From Halomonas sp. CUBES01 (GTDB taxonomy: Bacteria > Pseudomonadota > Gammaproteobacteria > Pseudomonadales > Halomonadaceae), in NCBI RefSeq assembly GCF_020991005.1, contig NZ_JAJLLW010000002.1:248001-312000 (forward strand): DNA of 64,000 nt, written 5' to 3'. The position numbers and the translations under genes were made by a program. A model generated the notes under the pieces. It was not told the DNA's origin. It did not search any database and saw only the letters and a program-made list of their open reading frames with translations. Shown in pieces: positions 26,266-34,373 of this stretch. Position 1 is the first letter of the stretch. Every line of letters begins with the position of its first letter.

Positions 26266-28773
26266 TTAAGCAGGCCGTAGCTGGCCGCGCTCGCTGGTCA
26301 TGATGATCGACGGATCCGGGCGCTCGTCGTTGACGAAGCTTCTGAAGCGCTTGAGCTTTTCCGGATCGCTGATGGCATCCGCCCATTCGCACTGGTAGTT
26401 GTCGATGACGGTTTGCATCTGACGTTCGAGTTCATCGCCAATGCCCAGGCTGTCTTCAAGCACCACCTCTTTGAGGTAATCCAGGCCGCCTTCGAGGTTT
26501 TCCCGCCATACCGAGGTGCGCTGCAGGCGATCGGCGGTGCGCACATAGAACATCAGGAAGCGGTCGATGGTGCGGTACAGCTGCTCGTCGTCCAGGTCGG
26601 TGGCGAACAGTTCAGCGTGGCGCGGGCGCATGCCGCCGTTGCCGCACACATAGAGGTTCCAGCCGTTTTCGGTGGCAATGATGCCGATGTCTTTGCTTTG
26701 GGCCTCGGCGCACTCGCGGGTGCAGCCGGACACGCCAAACTTGATCTTGTGGGGCGAGCGTAGACCCTTGTAGCGGTTCTCCAGTTGGATCGCCATGCTG
26801 ACGCTGTCCTGCACGCCGTAACGGCACCAGGTGCTGCCCACGCAGGACTTCACCGTACGCAGCGACTTGCCATAAGCGTGGCCGGTCTCAAAGCCGGCTT
26901 CGATCAGCTCGCCCCAGATATCCGGCAGGTCTTCCAGGCGCGCACCGAACAGGTCGATACGTTGCCCGCCGGTAACTTTGGAGTAGAGGCCGTATTTCTT
27001 GGCGACTTCGCCAAGCACGATCAGTTTATCCGGGGTGATTTCGCCACCGGCAACCCGCGGCACCACTGAGTAGGTACCGTTTTTCTGCATATTGGCCATG
27101 AAGGTGTCGTTGGTGTCCTGCAGTGGCACATGGGCGGCGTCGGTGATCGGCTCGTTGAAGCAGGAAGCGAGAATCGAGGCCACGGCGGGTTTGCAGATAT
27201 CGCAGCCCAGACGGTGGGTCTCAGGGTTGCCGTGCTTGTCGATCAGCTCGCTGAAGGTCTTGATGCCTTCCACGCGCACAATGTCGTAAAGCCCCTGGCG
27301 GGTATGGGCGAAGTGCTCGCAGATTGATTTGTCGACCTCCACGCCGCGGGCTTCAAGCTCGTGATCCACGACACTTTTGAGCAGTGCCGTGCAGCCACCA
27401 CAGCCGGTGCTGGCCTTGGTTGCGCCTTTCACGCCCGCCAAATCGACCGCGCCGTCGTCAATGGTGGCGCAAATATCGCCCTTGGAAACGTTATGACAGG
27501 AGCAGATGGTGGCGGTTTCCGGCAGCGCACCAGGGCCCAGCGCCGGGGCGGCGCCACTACTTTGCGGCAGAATTAGCGAGGCGGGTTCTTCAGGCAGCTC
27601 GATGCCGTTTGAATAGTACTGCAGCAGGGTGTCGTAGGCGCTGTTATCGCCCACCAGCATGGCGCCCAGCAGCTTCTTGCCGTCGCTGGAGACGACCATC
27701 TTGCGGTACACCTGAGTCAGCGGGTCGAGGTAGCGGAACATCCGTGCCCCCGGGTTCTGGTTGCCGTGGGCGTCGCCAATCGACCCCACATCCACGCCGA
27801 GCAGTTTGAGCTTGGTACTCATGTCTGCGCCGCTAAAGCGGGTATCGCCGTCGGTCAGCGTGGCGAGCGCCGCCTTGGCCATCTGGTAGCCGGGGGCGAC
27901 CAGGCCGAAAATGCTCTGGTTCCATAGGGCGACTTCACCGATCGCCAGGATGGCGGGGTCGCTGGTGCGGCACTGGTCGTCGACCACCACGCCGCCGCGC
28001 TCGCCGATCTCAAGGTCGCAGTCCCGGGCCAGCTGGTCGCGGGGGCGAATGCCCGCCGAGAACACGATCAGGTCGGTTTCCAGCACCTTGTCGTCCTGGA
28101 AGACCATGCGGTGACGGCTCGCGTCGCCGTCTTCGATGCGCTGGGTGGCGCGCTCGGTAAGGACCTGAACGCCCAACGCTTCGATTTTTTCGCGCAGTAA
28201 TTCGCCGCCCTCATTGTCAACCTGCATGGGCATTAGCCGCCCGGCAAACTCCACCACGGCGGTATCCAGGTTCAAGCCGCGCAGCGCGTTGGCGGCCTCC
28301 AGGCCCAGCAGCCCGCCGCCGACCACCACGCCGTTGGTGGCGTTTTCCGCCGCCGCGCGAATATCGTCCAGATCATCCAGGGTGCGATACACCAGGCAGC
28401 CGTCCCGGTCGTTGCCGGGAATCGGCGGCACGAAGGGGTAGGAGCCGGTGGCCAGCACCAGCTTGTCGTAGGGGTAGCGGCCCTGATCGGTCACCACTTC
28501 CTGCTGGTCGCGGTCAATGTGCGTTACGGCTTCGCCGGTGCGCAGCGTGACGCCGCTGGTGGTGTAGTAGTCGGCGTCGCACAGGGCGAGCGACTCGGCA
28601 TCGCGGCCGCTGAAATATTCCGATAGGTGGACGCGATCATAGGCCCGGTGACGCTCTTCGCCAAACACGGTGACCTGGTAGCGCTCAAGAGCGCCGTTAT
28701 CGACCAGTTGCTCGACCAGGTGGTGGCCGACCATGCCGTTACCAATAATAATGAGCTGCTGTTGGGTAGACAT
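26266..28773 (-). CDS. nirB: Nitrite reductase large subunit NirB
   Basis: An 835-residue cytoplasmic enzyme that reduces nitrite to ammonium with NAD(P)H. Domains in order: FAD/NAD oxidoreductase (residues 1-320, IIGNGMVGHHLVEQL ... VVVGGGLLGLEAA), BFD-like [2Fe-2S] (about 420-480, TICSCHNVSKGD ... STGCGGC), a second cysteine region, and the sirohaem/[4Fe-4S] domain with CVGSTWCRYG and SGCTRECAEAQ. It starts two bases after the upstream FAD reductase stop. Sirohaem would come through the CobA methyltransferase encoded nearby. Confidence 0.96.
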   Translation of the reverse strand: MSTQQQLIIIGNGMVGHHLVEQLVDNGALERYQVTVFGEERHRAYDRVHLSEYFSGRDAESLALCDADYYTTSGVTLRTGEAVTHIDRDQQEVVTDQGRYPYDKLVLATGSYPFVPPIPGNDRDGCLVYRTLDDLDDIRAAAENATNGVVVGGGLLGLEAANALRGLNLDTAVVEFAGRLMPMQVDNEGGELLREKIEALGVQVLTERATQRIEDGDASRHRMVFQDDKVLETDLIVFSAGIRPRDQLARDCDLEIGERGGVVVDDQCRTSDPAILAIGEVALWNQSIFGLVAPGYQMAKAALATLTDGDTRFSGADMSTKLKLLGVDVGSIGDAHGNQNPGARMFRYLDPLTQVYRKMVVSSDGKKLLGAMLVGDNSAYDTLLQYYSNGIELPEEPASLILPQSSGAAPALGPGALPETATICSCHNVSKGDICATIDDGAVDLAGVKGATKASTGCGGCTALLKSVVDHELEARGVEVDKSICEHFAHTRQGLYDIVRVEGIKTFSELIDKHGNPETHRLGCDICKPAVASILASCFNEPITDAAHVPLQDTNDTFMANMQKNGTYSVVPRVAGGEITPDKLIVLGEVAKKYGLYSKVTGGQRIDLFGARLEDLPDIWGELIEAGFETGHAYGKSLRTVKSCVGSTWCRYGVQDSVSMAIQLENRYKGLRSPHKIKFGVSGCTRECAEAQSKDIGIIATENGWNLYVCGNGGMRPRHAELFATDLDDEQLYRTIDRFLMFYVRTADRLQRTSVWRENLEGGLDYLKEVVLEDSLGIGDELERQMQTVIDNYQCEWADAISDPEKLKRFRSFVNDERPDPSIIMTSERGQLRPA

Positions 28774-28775
28774 GC

Positions 28776-30116
28776 TTAAGCCGCCTCCGACGTTGAATGA
28801 GAAGAGTGTTTGGAAGAATGTTGAGAAGAGAGCTCAAAAGAATCAGGGGGCAGTTGGGCTGCCGCTGCACGCAGCACCTCGACATCCGCGGCACCAAACA
28901 GCAGCGCCTGACGGAAGCCGCTGAGGTCGTGCCCCGCCAGCGCCTGCTCGAAATACCAGGGGCCCTGTTGGGTGTCGCCGTACAGCACGGCGCCTTCAAT
29001 GCGGCCGTCGCGCAGTAACACGCGCCGGTAATCGCCCCGGTGTGGGTCGTGGTAGCACAAGACGTCGTGCTCGGGCGCTGCCTCGGTAGGGCCAAACGCG
29101 AAAAGCGAGACGCCGCTGACTTTCAGCTTGGTAGCGGTGGGCACCTCGCGATAACCGTCGCCCGCGTCGCCACAAAGCACCGCCGCCAGCACCTCGACCT
29201 GATGCCAGATAGGCTCGACCAGCCCATAGGTATGCTGCTCGAACTGGCAGCATTCGCCCAAGGCAAAAATATGCGGGTCGGAGGTGGTGAGATGGCGGTC
29301 GACCTTGACGGCACGGTCGGTGGTAAGCCCAGCCTGCTGGCCCAATTCGGCGTTGGGGGTAATGCCAGCGGCGATAACCACGCTGTCGGCGGGCAGTCGA
29401 CGGCCGTCATTCAGGATGGCAGCGCAGACGCGGCCGGTCGGGTCGCCTTCGAGTTTTGCCAGCTGTGCCTGGGTGACGATGTTAAGCCCGCGCTCAACCA
29501 GCGAGGCTTTCAGCAAATTGGCGGCGGTAGCGTCCAACTGGCGGTTCATCAGCCGGTCGCTGCGTTGTAAAACGCTTACCTGCAGTCCCTGGCCGCGCTT
29601 GCGTAGCCCTTCAGCGGCTTCCAGGCCCAGCAGGCCGCCGCCAATTACCAGCGCATGGCCGCCTTGTTGGGCAATGGCCTCCAGCGTTGCGGCGTCGTCC
29701 AGGTCCCGAAAGCCATGGACGCCATCCAGCGCTATACCTTGCACCTTGGGAAGCGTCGGGCGTGAGCCGGTGGCCAGCACGAGGCGATCATAGTAGAGGG
29801 TTTCGCCTGCGTCGGTTGCCAGTGTGCGGCTGTCACGGTCGATGTGCTCGACGCGTTCGCCCAGCTTGAGCGTTACGCCGTTGTCCTGATACCAATCAGC
29901 GTCGCGCAGCGTTAGTGCCTCTGGCTGCATGTCACCGGCAAGCAAAGGCGAAAGCAGAATGCGGTTGTAAGCGGGCACCGGCTCTTCCCCAATCACGGTA
30001 ATGGCTCTGGGGCGTTGAGGATGATTGACCAGCGCTTCCACCAACCGGTGGCTGGCCATGCCGTTGCCGATGATGACCAGGTGGTCATCGGGTGAGCACC
30101 GGGAAAAAGTTTCCAT
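28776..30116 (-). CDS. FAD-dependent NAD(P)H reductase of the nitrate assimilation operon
   Basis: A 446-residue flavoprotein resembling the first domain of NirB: VIIGNGMASHRLVEALV near the start, ATGSRPTLPKV, then VIGGGLLGLEAAEGLRKRG for NAD(P)H. Such proteins (NasB/NasC type) pass electrons to nitrate reductase. It lacks the iron-sulfur and sirohaem parts of NirB. ATG 30116 has GAGGAG six bases upstream; earlier in-frame ATGs at 30137 and 30176 fall in the leader, the latter within the terminator hairpin. The C-terminus is a low-complexity serine/histidine tail. Confidence 0.88.
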   Translation of the reverse strand: METFSRCSPDDHLVIIGNGMASHRLVEALVNHPQRPRAITVIGEEPVPAYNRILLSPLLAGDMQPEALTLRDADWYQDNGVTLKLGERVEHIDRDSRTLATDAGETLYYDRLVLATGSRPTLPKVQGIALDGVHGFRDLDDAATLEAIAQQGGHALVIGGGLLGLEAAEGLRKRGQGLQVSVLQRSDRLMNRQLDATAANLLKASLVERGLNIVTQAQLAKLEGDPTGRVCAAILNDGRRLPADSVVIAAGITPNAELGQQAGLTTDRAVKVDRHLTTSDPHIFALGECCQFEQHTYGLVEPIWHQVEVLAAVLCGDAGDGYREVPTATKLKVSGVSLFAFGPTEAAPEHDVLCYHDPHRGDYRRVLLRDGRIEGAVLYGDTQQGPWYFEQALAGHDLSGFRQALLFGAADVEVLRAAAAQLPPDSFELSSQHSSKHSSHSTSEAA

Positions 30117-30161
30117 GGGTGGCTCCTCATCTTGCATGATGGTGATTCGCTCCAAACAAAA

Positions 30162-30214
30162 ACGCCCCTGACACATGCGCTTCCTGCGAGCAGGATGAAC
30201 AAGGTCAGGGGCGT
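30162..30214 (-). terminator. Leader terminator before the FAD reductase/nirBD operon
   Basis: A perfect 11-base-pair stem (ACGCCCCTGAC with GTCAGGGGCGT, 30162-30172 and 30204-30214) encloses a smaller TCCTG/CAGGA hairpin. On the minus strand it is followed by TTTTTGTTT. It lies 46 bases before the first gene, so most transcripts should stop unless an antiterminator acts. NasR, encoded at 49.4 kb, is the obvious candidate. Confidence 0.88.
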
Positions 30215-30243
30215 CGTTGCCCGGTAACGTTGATTAACGCGTG

Positions 30244-30261
30244 GCCGCCGCCATTGGCTGC
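30244..30261 (-). promoter_or_regulatory. Possible ANTAR-type hexaloop hairpin
   Basis: On the minus strand GCAGCC and GGCGGC pair with one mismatch around the six-base loop AATGGC. Known ANTAR target hairpins have hexaloops with A at position 1 and G at 4, as here. The hairpin lies just before the leader terminator. The partner hairpin was not clearly found. Confidence 0.4.
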
Positions 30262-30285
30262 CAACAAGTTATATATCTAACTAGT

Positions 30286-30301
30286 AGCAAGTCAGCGGCC
30301 A
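30286..30301 (-). promoter_or_regulatory. Sigma-54 promoter of the FAD reductase/nirBD operon
   Basis: On the minus strand TGGCCGCTGACTTGCT has the -24 GG and -12 GC exactly ten bases apart, with TGGC and TTGC blocks. Transcription would begin near 30276, giving a leader of about 160 bases. Confidence 0.65.
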
Positions 30302-30389
30302 ACTCCGGGGTATTCTTTTTTTTTGTTTTACTTTCATCATGTTGAGTAAGTGCATCAGAAATGCAGAGGGGCCGCTCCTTGTGGCTTTG

Positions 30390-30406
30390 TGCACGCTGTT
30401 GGTGCG
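30390..30406. promoter_or_regulatory. NtrC-like binding palindrome
   Basis: TGCACGCTGTTGGTGCG matches 11 of the 14 fixed positions of the NtrC consensus TGCACCA-N3-TGGTGCA. It lies about 90 bases upstream of the minus sigma-54 promoter and 130 bases upstream of the plus one, suitable for a shared enhancer. Confidence 0.55.
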
Positions 30407-30537
30407 CCATGGAGGGTGAGCTGCACTTTCAGTACGCAAGTTTAAGGTGCCAGAGAGGTAAGCTGATGATAGGAAGAAGGCAGGGTTTTCTATTTAAGTG
30501 GCTGTTTTTAAATAAAAATTTAGGCGATGACGAATAA

Positions 30538-30553
30538 TGGCTTAGGGTTTGCA
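30538..30553 (+). promoter_or_regulatory. Sigma-54 promoter of the nitrate reductase operon
   Basis: TGGCTTAGGGTTTGCA has GG and GC separated by ten bases, with the TGGC and TTGC blocks intact. Transcription would start near 30564, giving a leader of about 230 bases that contains the terminator at 30701-30762. Confidence 0.7.
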
Positions 30554-30668
30554 ACCCTACGAGTACAAGCAACAAACGCGCATTGCAGTGCGTTCACCAA
30601 AAAAACAGTGGCAGCGAATAAGCCCAATAACGTTGTTAGACAAATAAGTTTCTTTACACAATACGTTT

Positions 30669-30686
30669 GGCACCTTTAGCGGTGCC
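30669..30686 (+). promoter_or_regulatory. Leader hairpin with six-base loop
   Basis: Perfect arms GGCACC and GGTGCC surround the loop TTTAGC, 15 bases before the leader terminator. It may be an antitermination structure. The loop lacks the A1/G4 pattern of ANTAR targets, and its right arm could pair with GGCA just downstream. Confidence 0.4.
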
Positions 30687-30700
30687 CGCTGCGGCAACGA

Positions 30701-30762
30701 CGTCCAGCCAGCTGATCGCCTCGCGCTTTGCGCAACACGGTCAGCGGCCTGGGCGTTTTTTT
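30701..30762 (+). terminator. Leader terminator before nitrate reductase
   Basis: Two coaxial 7-base-pair stems (CGTCCAG with CTGGGCG; GCTGATC with GGTCAGC) are joined by a 3-base internal loop, with a GCGC/GCGC mini-hairpin at the tip. Seven T residues follow at 30756-30762. It lies 34 bases before the nitrate reductase ATG. Confidence 0.88.
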
Positions 30763-30796
30763 ATGGGTGGCGTTTGCAATTTGCCGAGGAGTCATC

Positions 30797-33520
30797 ATGC
30801 ACCAAGTCAAAACGACTTGCCCCTACTGTGGCGTTGGTTGCGGCGTTAACGCGACCGTGGCGGAGAATGGCACGCTGAGCGCTGTCGAGGGCGACCGTGA
30901 ACACCCCGCCAATTTCGGGCGGCTGTGCGTCAAAGGCTCAGCGCTGCACGAAACGCTGGGCGAGCAGGGGCGTCTGATCAAGCCGCGTGTAGATGGCGAA
31001 GAGGTTTCGTGGGAGCAGGCCTTAAGTGTCACCGCCGAACGCTTAAACACCCTGCGGGCCAAGCATGGCAACCAAAGTGTGGCGGCGTACCTTTCGGGCC
31101 AGCTGCTGACGGAAGATTATTACGTTGCCAACAAGCTGTTTAAAGGTTTTTTGGGCACGCCGCATCTGGATACCAACTCGCGGCTGTGCATGGCCTCGGC
31201 GGTGGCGGGGTACAAGCGCGCCTTCGGTGCCGATGCGGTGCCCTGTAACTATGAAGACCTGGAAGAGGCCGAACTGGTCGTGCTGGTAGGGTCCAACCTG
31301 GCCTGGAATCACCCGGTGCTTTATCAGCGCATCAAGGTCGCCAAAGAGCGTAACCCGTTGATGCGCGTGGTGGTGATTGACCCCCGCGTGACCGACAGCT
31401 GCGAAATCGCCGACCTTTACCTGGGTATTAAACCCGGCAGCGATGCAGTGTTGTTCAACGGCCTGCTGGCCTGGATGGCGGCCAAGAACAAGCTGGACAC
31501 GCTGTATCTGGAGCGCCATACCCAAGGTATTGACGATGCGCTAAGCGCCGCCCAGCAGTCGGCTGTTTCCATCGCTGAGGTGGCGGCTGCCTGCGAGGTC
31601 GATGCCGAGCGCCTGGAAACCCTCTACTACTGGTTTGCCAGCCAGCTGCACGTGGTAACGCTTTACTCCCAGGGGGTCAATCAGTCGTCCAGCGGAACGG
31701 ACAAGTGCAACGCCATCATCAACTGTCATTTGGCCGGCGGCAAGATCGGCCTGCCCGGGGCAGGGCCGTTTTCGATCACCGGTCAGCCCAACGCCATGGG
31801 CGGGCGTGAAGTCGGCGGCCTGGCCAACCAGTTGGCCGCGCACATGGATTACGACACCCCCGGCGCGCGTGAACGGGTCAGCCGCTTCTGGGCCACTGAT
31901 AACCTCGTGCCCATCCTGCCGGAAGGCCCCGGCCATAAGGCGGTCGATCTCTTTGATGCGATCGAACGCGGCGAGATCAAGGTGTTGTGGGTGATGGCCA
32001 CCAACCCGGCGATTAGCCTGCCTGATGCCGCCCACGTGCGGGCCGCGCTGGAAAAGTGCCCGCTGGTGATCGTCTCGGAATGCACGGCGGATACCGATAT
32101 GCTGCCCTACGCCGACATTGTGCTGCCCGCGTCCGGGTGGTCCGAGAAAGATGGCACCGTGACCAATTCCGAGCGGCGCATCTCGCGCCAGCGGGGCATG
32201 CTGCCACTCCCCGGCGAGGCGCGCCACGACTGGCAGATTATCTGCGATGTGGCTAAGCAGTTGGGTTTCGGGGAGGCGTTTGCTTACACTCACCCAAGCG
32301 AGATATTCGACGAGCACGCACGGCTCTCCGGAGTGGACAATACCGGCGCCTCGCAGCGTCTTTTCGATATTTCAGGGCTGGCCGGGCTTGGCCGCGAGGG
32401 CTATGATGCGCTCGCGCCGATTCAGTGGCCGGTGAATCGCGATGCCCCCCAGGGTACCGCGCGCTTGTTCGAAGCGGGGCGGTTCGCCACGCCCGACGGC
32501 CGGGCTAAGCTGTTGCCGATTACCCCGCGTGGGCCGGAGAAAGCCCTGAGTGCCGCCTATCCGCTGCGTCTGAATACCGGACGGATTCGCGACCAGTGGC
32601 ATACCATGACGCGGACCGCGCGGTCGCCGCGGCTGATGAACCACCGCGCCGAGCCTTTCATGGAGGTGCACCCGGACGATGCCGCCCGGGCGGGCGTCAC
32701 CGACCAGGCGCTTGGCGTGTTGACCGCCGCCACCGGTGAATACCGCGCCCGGGTGAGGGTGGCCCATAGCCAGCGGCGCGGCGAGGTGTTCGTGCCGATT
32801 CACTGGACCGACTGCTTTACCCACAGCGCGCGCAGCAGTGCCTTGATCGATGGCATCACCGACCCGCTTTCAGGTCAGCCGGAAGCCAAGCACGGTGCCG
32901 TGGCTCTGGCGGCCCTGCCGACCGCCTGGCAGGCGACGCTGTTTGTTGCTGATCACGCCCTGGCGTCGCTGCCTGACGCGCCGCGCTGGTGTGCGAGCGA
33001 TTACTGGACACGAATCCCGATGCGCGGCTGCCAGCGCTGGCAACTGGCCGGTAGCAGGGCGGTCAGCGACTGGTTCCGCCAGATGGGCGAATGGCTGTCG
33101 GCGTCGCCGGCGCTGTGGTGTGAAGATGCCGCTACCGGTCGCCTGCGCGCCGCAGGCATCGAAAACGGTCGCCTCAGCTGGTGGCTGATGGTGGGGCCGC
33201 CCAGCGAACTGCCGGGCTTTGCCTGGCTGGAAGCGCGCTTCAACGACGACGCGGTGAGCGATGCCCACCGCCGCCGTCTGCTGGCGGGCTGCTACGACGG
33301 CGCGGTGGATAGTGGCCCGGTGGTATGCAGCTGTCATCAGGTCGGCCAGACGTCGATTGTCGAGGCCATCCGGCGCGGCGATACCAGCGTCGAGGCGTTA
33401 GGCGCACGATTGGCGTGCGGTACCCAGTGCGGTAGCTGCATTCCTGAGTTGAAATCATTACTTGAAGAGGAACGCCCCCATGCGCGCGCTGAGCAAATCC
33501 CAGCTTCTGAAATGGTGTAA
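30797..33520 (+). CDS. nasA: Assimilatory nitrate reductase catalytic subunit
   Basis: A 907-residue cytoplasmic molybdenum enzyme reducing nitrate to nitrite. The N-terminal [4Fe-4S] site is Cys8, Cys11, Cys15 and Cys44 (CPYCGVGC ... GRLCVKG). The molybdopterin domains follow (SSGTDKCNAIINCHLAGGKIGLPGAGPFSITGQPNAMGGREVGG). A C-terminal BFD-like [2Fe-2S] domain carries VCSCHQVGQ and CGTQCGSC. I chose ATG 30797, which has GAGGAGT upstream; an in-frame ATG at 30728 lies inside the terminator hairpin. cobA starts within its last 41 bases. Confidence 0.95.
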   Translation: MHQVKTTCPYCGVGCGVNATVAENGTLSAVEGDREHPANFGRLCVKGSALHETLGEQGRLIKPRVDGEEVSWEQALSVTAERLNTLRAKHGNQSVAAYLSGQLLTEDYYVANKLFKGFLGTPHLDTNSRLCMASAVAGYKRAFGADAVPCNYEDLEEAELVVLVGSNLAWNHPVLYQRIKVAKERNPLMRVVVIDPRVTDSCEIADLYLGIKPGSDAVLFNGLLAWMAAKNKLDTLYLERHTQGIDDALSAAQQSAVSIAEVAAACEVDAERLETLYYWFASQLHVVTLYSQGVNQSSSGTDKCNAIINCHLAGGKIGLPGAGPFSITGQPNAMGGREVGGLANQLAAHMDYDTPGARERVSRFWATDNLVPILPEGPGHKAVDLFDAIERGEIKVLWVMATNPAISLPDAAHVRAALEKCPLVIVSECTADTDMLPYADIVLPASGWSEKDGTVTNSERRISRQRGMLPLPGEARHDWQIICDVAKQLGFGEAFAYTHPSEIFDEHARLSGVDNTGASQRLFDISGLAGLGREGYDALAPIQWPVNRDAPQGTARLFEAGRFATPDGRAKLLPITPRGPEKALSAAYPLRLNTGRIRDQWHTMTRTARSPRLMNHRAEPFMEVHPDDAARAGVTDQALGVLTAATGEYRARVRVAHSQRRGEVFVPIHWTDCFTHSARSSALIDGITDPLSGQPEAKHGAVALAALPTAWQATLFVADHALASLPDAPRWCASDYWTRIPMRGCQRWQLAGSRAVSDWFRQMGEWLSASPALWCEDAATGRLRAAGIENGRLSWWLMVGPPSELPGFAWLEARFNDDAVSDAHRRRLLAGCYDGAVDSGPVVCSCHQVGQTSIVEAIRRGDTSVEALGARLACGTQCGSCIPELKSLLEEERPHARAEQIPASEMV

Positions 33521-34373
33521 CCCCTTGGCGCGCCTGGCGAGCCGCTTTGAGCTGCCCCGCAGTGGCCGTGATGCGTCGCGGTCCCTCCCGCTGGGCGACG
33601 ACTGCCGGCCTGGGCACGTGTACCTGGTGGGCGCCGGCAGCGGCGACGCCGAGTTGCTGACCCTCAAGGCCGCGCGGCTTTTGCAGCAGGCGGATGCCGT
33701 GGTCTACGACCGCCTGGTGGGCGATGACGTGCTGGCGCTGCTGCCCGTCGGCGGCGAGCGCCACTATGTGGGCAAGGCCAAGGGCCATCATAGTGTTCCC
33801 CAGGCCGAGATCGGTGCGCTCATGGTGCGCCTGGCCCGGCAGGGCAAATCGGTAGTGCGCCTGAAAGGCGGCGACCCGGCCGTTTTTGGACGCATGGGCG
33901 AAGAGCTTGATGCCTTGGCCATCGCGCAGGTGCCGGCCACCATCGTGCCGGGGATTACCGCGGCCTCCTCGGCGGCGGCCTGCATGGGCATTCCGCTGAC
34001 CGACCGGGGCCATGCCCAGCAACTGCGCTTTGTCACCGCGCAGCTGTGCCGCGAGGACGGCACGCCGGACTGGGCGGCGCTGGCGCGCCGCGACGAAACG
34101 CTGGTGTTTTACATGGGGCTTTCCAAGGTCGAGGCGATCTGTGCGGGCCTGCGCGAGGCGGGGCTGCCCGACGACTGGCCGATCATGCTGGTGGCCAATG
34201 CCAGTCAGCCTGACCAGCGGTCGCTGGTCGGCAGCCTGGCCGATATGCCGGGGCGGTTGGCCGCCGAGCCTCTGCCGTCGCCTTGTGTGATTGTCGTGGG
34301 TAGCGTCGTCAAACGCGTCGAAGCAAGCCCTGCAACCCATGAGAATAAAGCGCGCTATGCATGTCAACGCTGA
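33480..34373 (+). CDS. cobA: Uroporphyrinogen-III C-methyltransferase
   Basis: A 297-residue SAM-dependent enzyme that makes precorrin-2, the precursor of the sirohaem needed by NirB. It shows the SAM loop VYLVGAGSGDAELLTLKA, then VVRLKGGDPAVFGRMGEE and VPGITAASSAAACMGIPLTDRG, all standard for SUMT. About 45 extra residues precede the domain. ATG 33480 has AAGAGGA eight bases upstream and overlaps nasA by 41 bases. It overlaps the next gene by 13 bases. Confidence 0.95.
   Translation: MRALSKSQLLKWCNPLARLASRFELPRSGRDASRSLPLGDDCRPGHVYLVGAGSGDAELLTLKAARLLQQADAVVYDRLVGDDVLALLPVGGERHYVGKAKGHHSVPQAEIGALMVRLARQGKSVVRLKGGDPAVFGRMGEELDALAIAQVPATIVPGITAASSAAACMGIPLTDRGHAQQLRFVTAQLCREDGTPDWAALARRDETLVFYMGLSKVEAICAGLREAGLPDDWPIMLVANASQPDQRSLVGSLADMPGRLAAEPLPSPCVIVVGSVVKRVEASPATHENKARYACQR

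Larger units (their letters stand above)
30117..30796. other. Divergent control region of the nitrate assimilation operons
   Basis: 680 bases without a credible gene. The region holds, left to right: a leader terminator and hexaloop hairpin for the minus operon, a minus sigma-54 promoter, an NtrC-like palindrome, a T-rich tract, a plus sigma-54 promoter, and a plus leader ending in a large terminator. The sites are listed separately. Confidence 0.75.

Noticed and set aside
30411..30450. A further sigma-54-like element on the minus strand (TGGCAC ... TTGC)
   Set aside because: GG and GC are 12 bases apart in place of 10, which sigma-54 does not tolerate well.
30728..30796. Longer N-terminus for nitrate reductase from ATG 30728
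   Set aside because: It begins inside the leader terminator hairpin, and family members start near the first iron-sulfur cysteines.
31541..32317. A 258-codon minus-strand frame within nasA
   Set aside because: It is a shadow of the molybdopterin domain coding frame; no ribosome site or domain.
33240..34367. A 375-codon minus-strand frame across nasA and cobA
   Set aside because: It is antisense to two clear enzymes, and its arginine/glutamine-rich translation has no family features.
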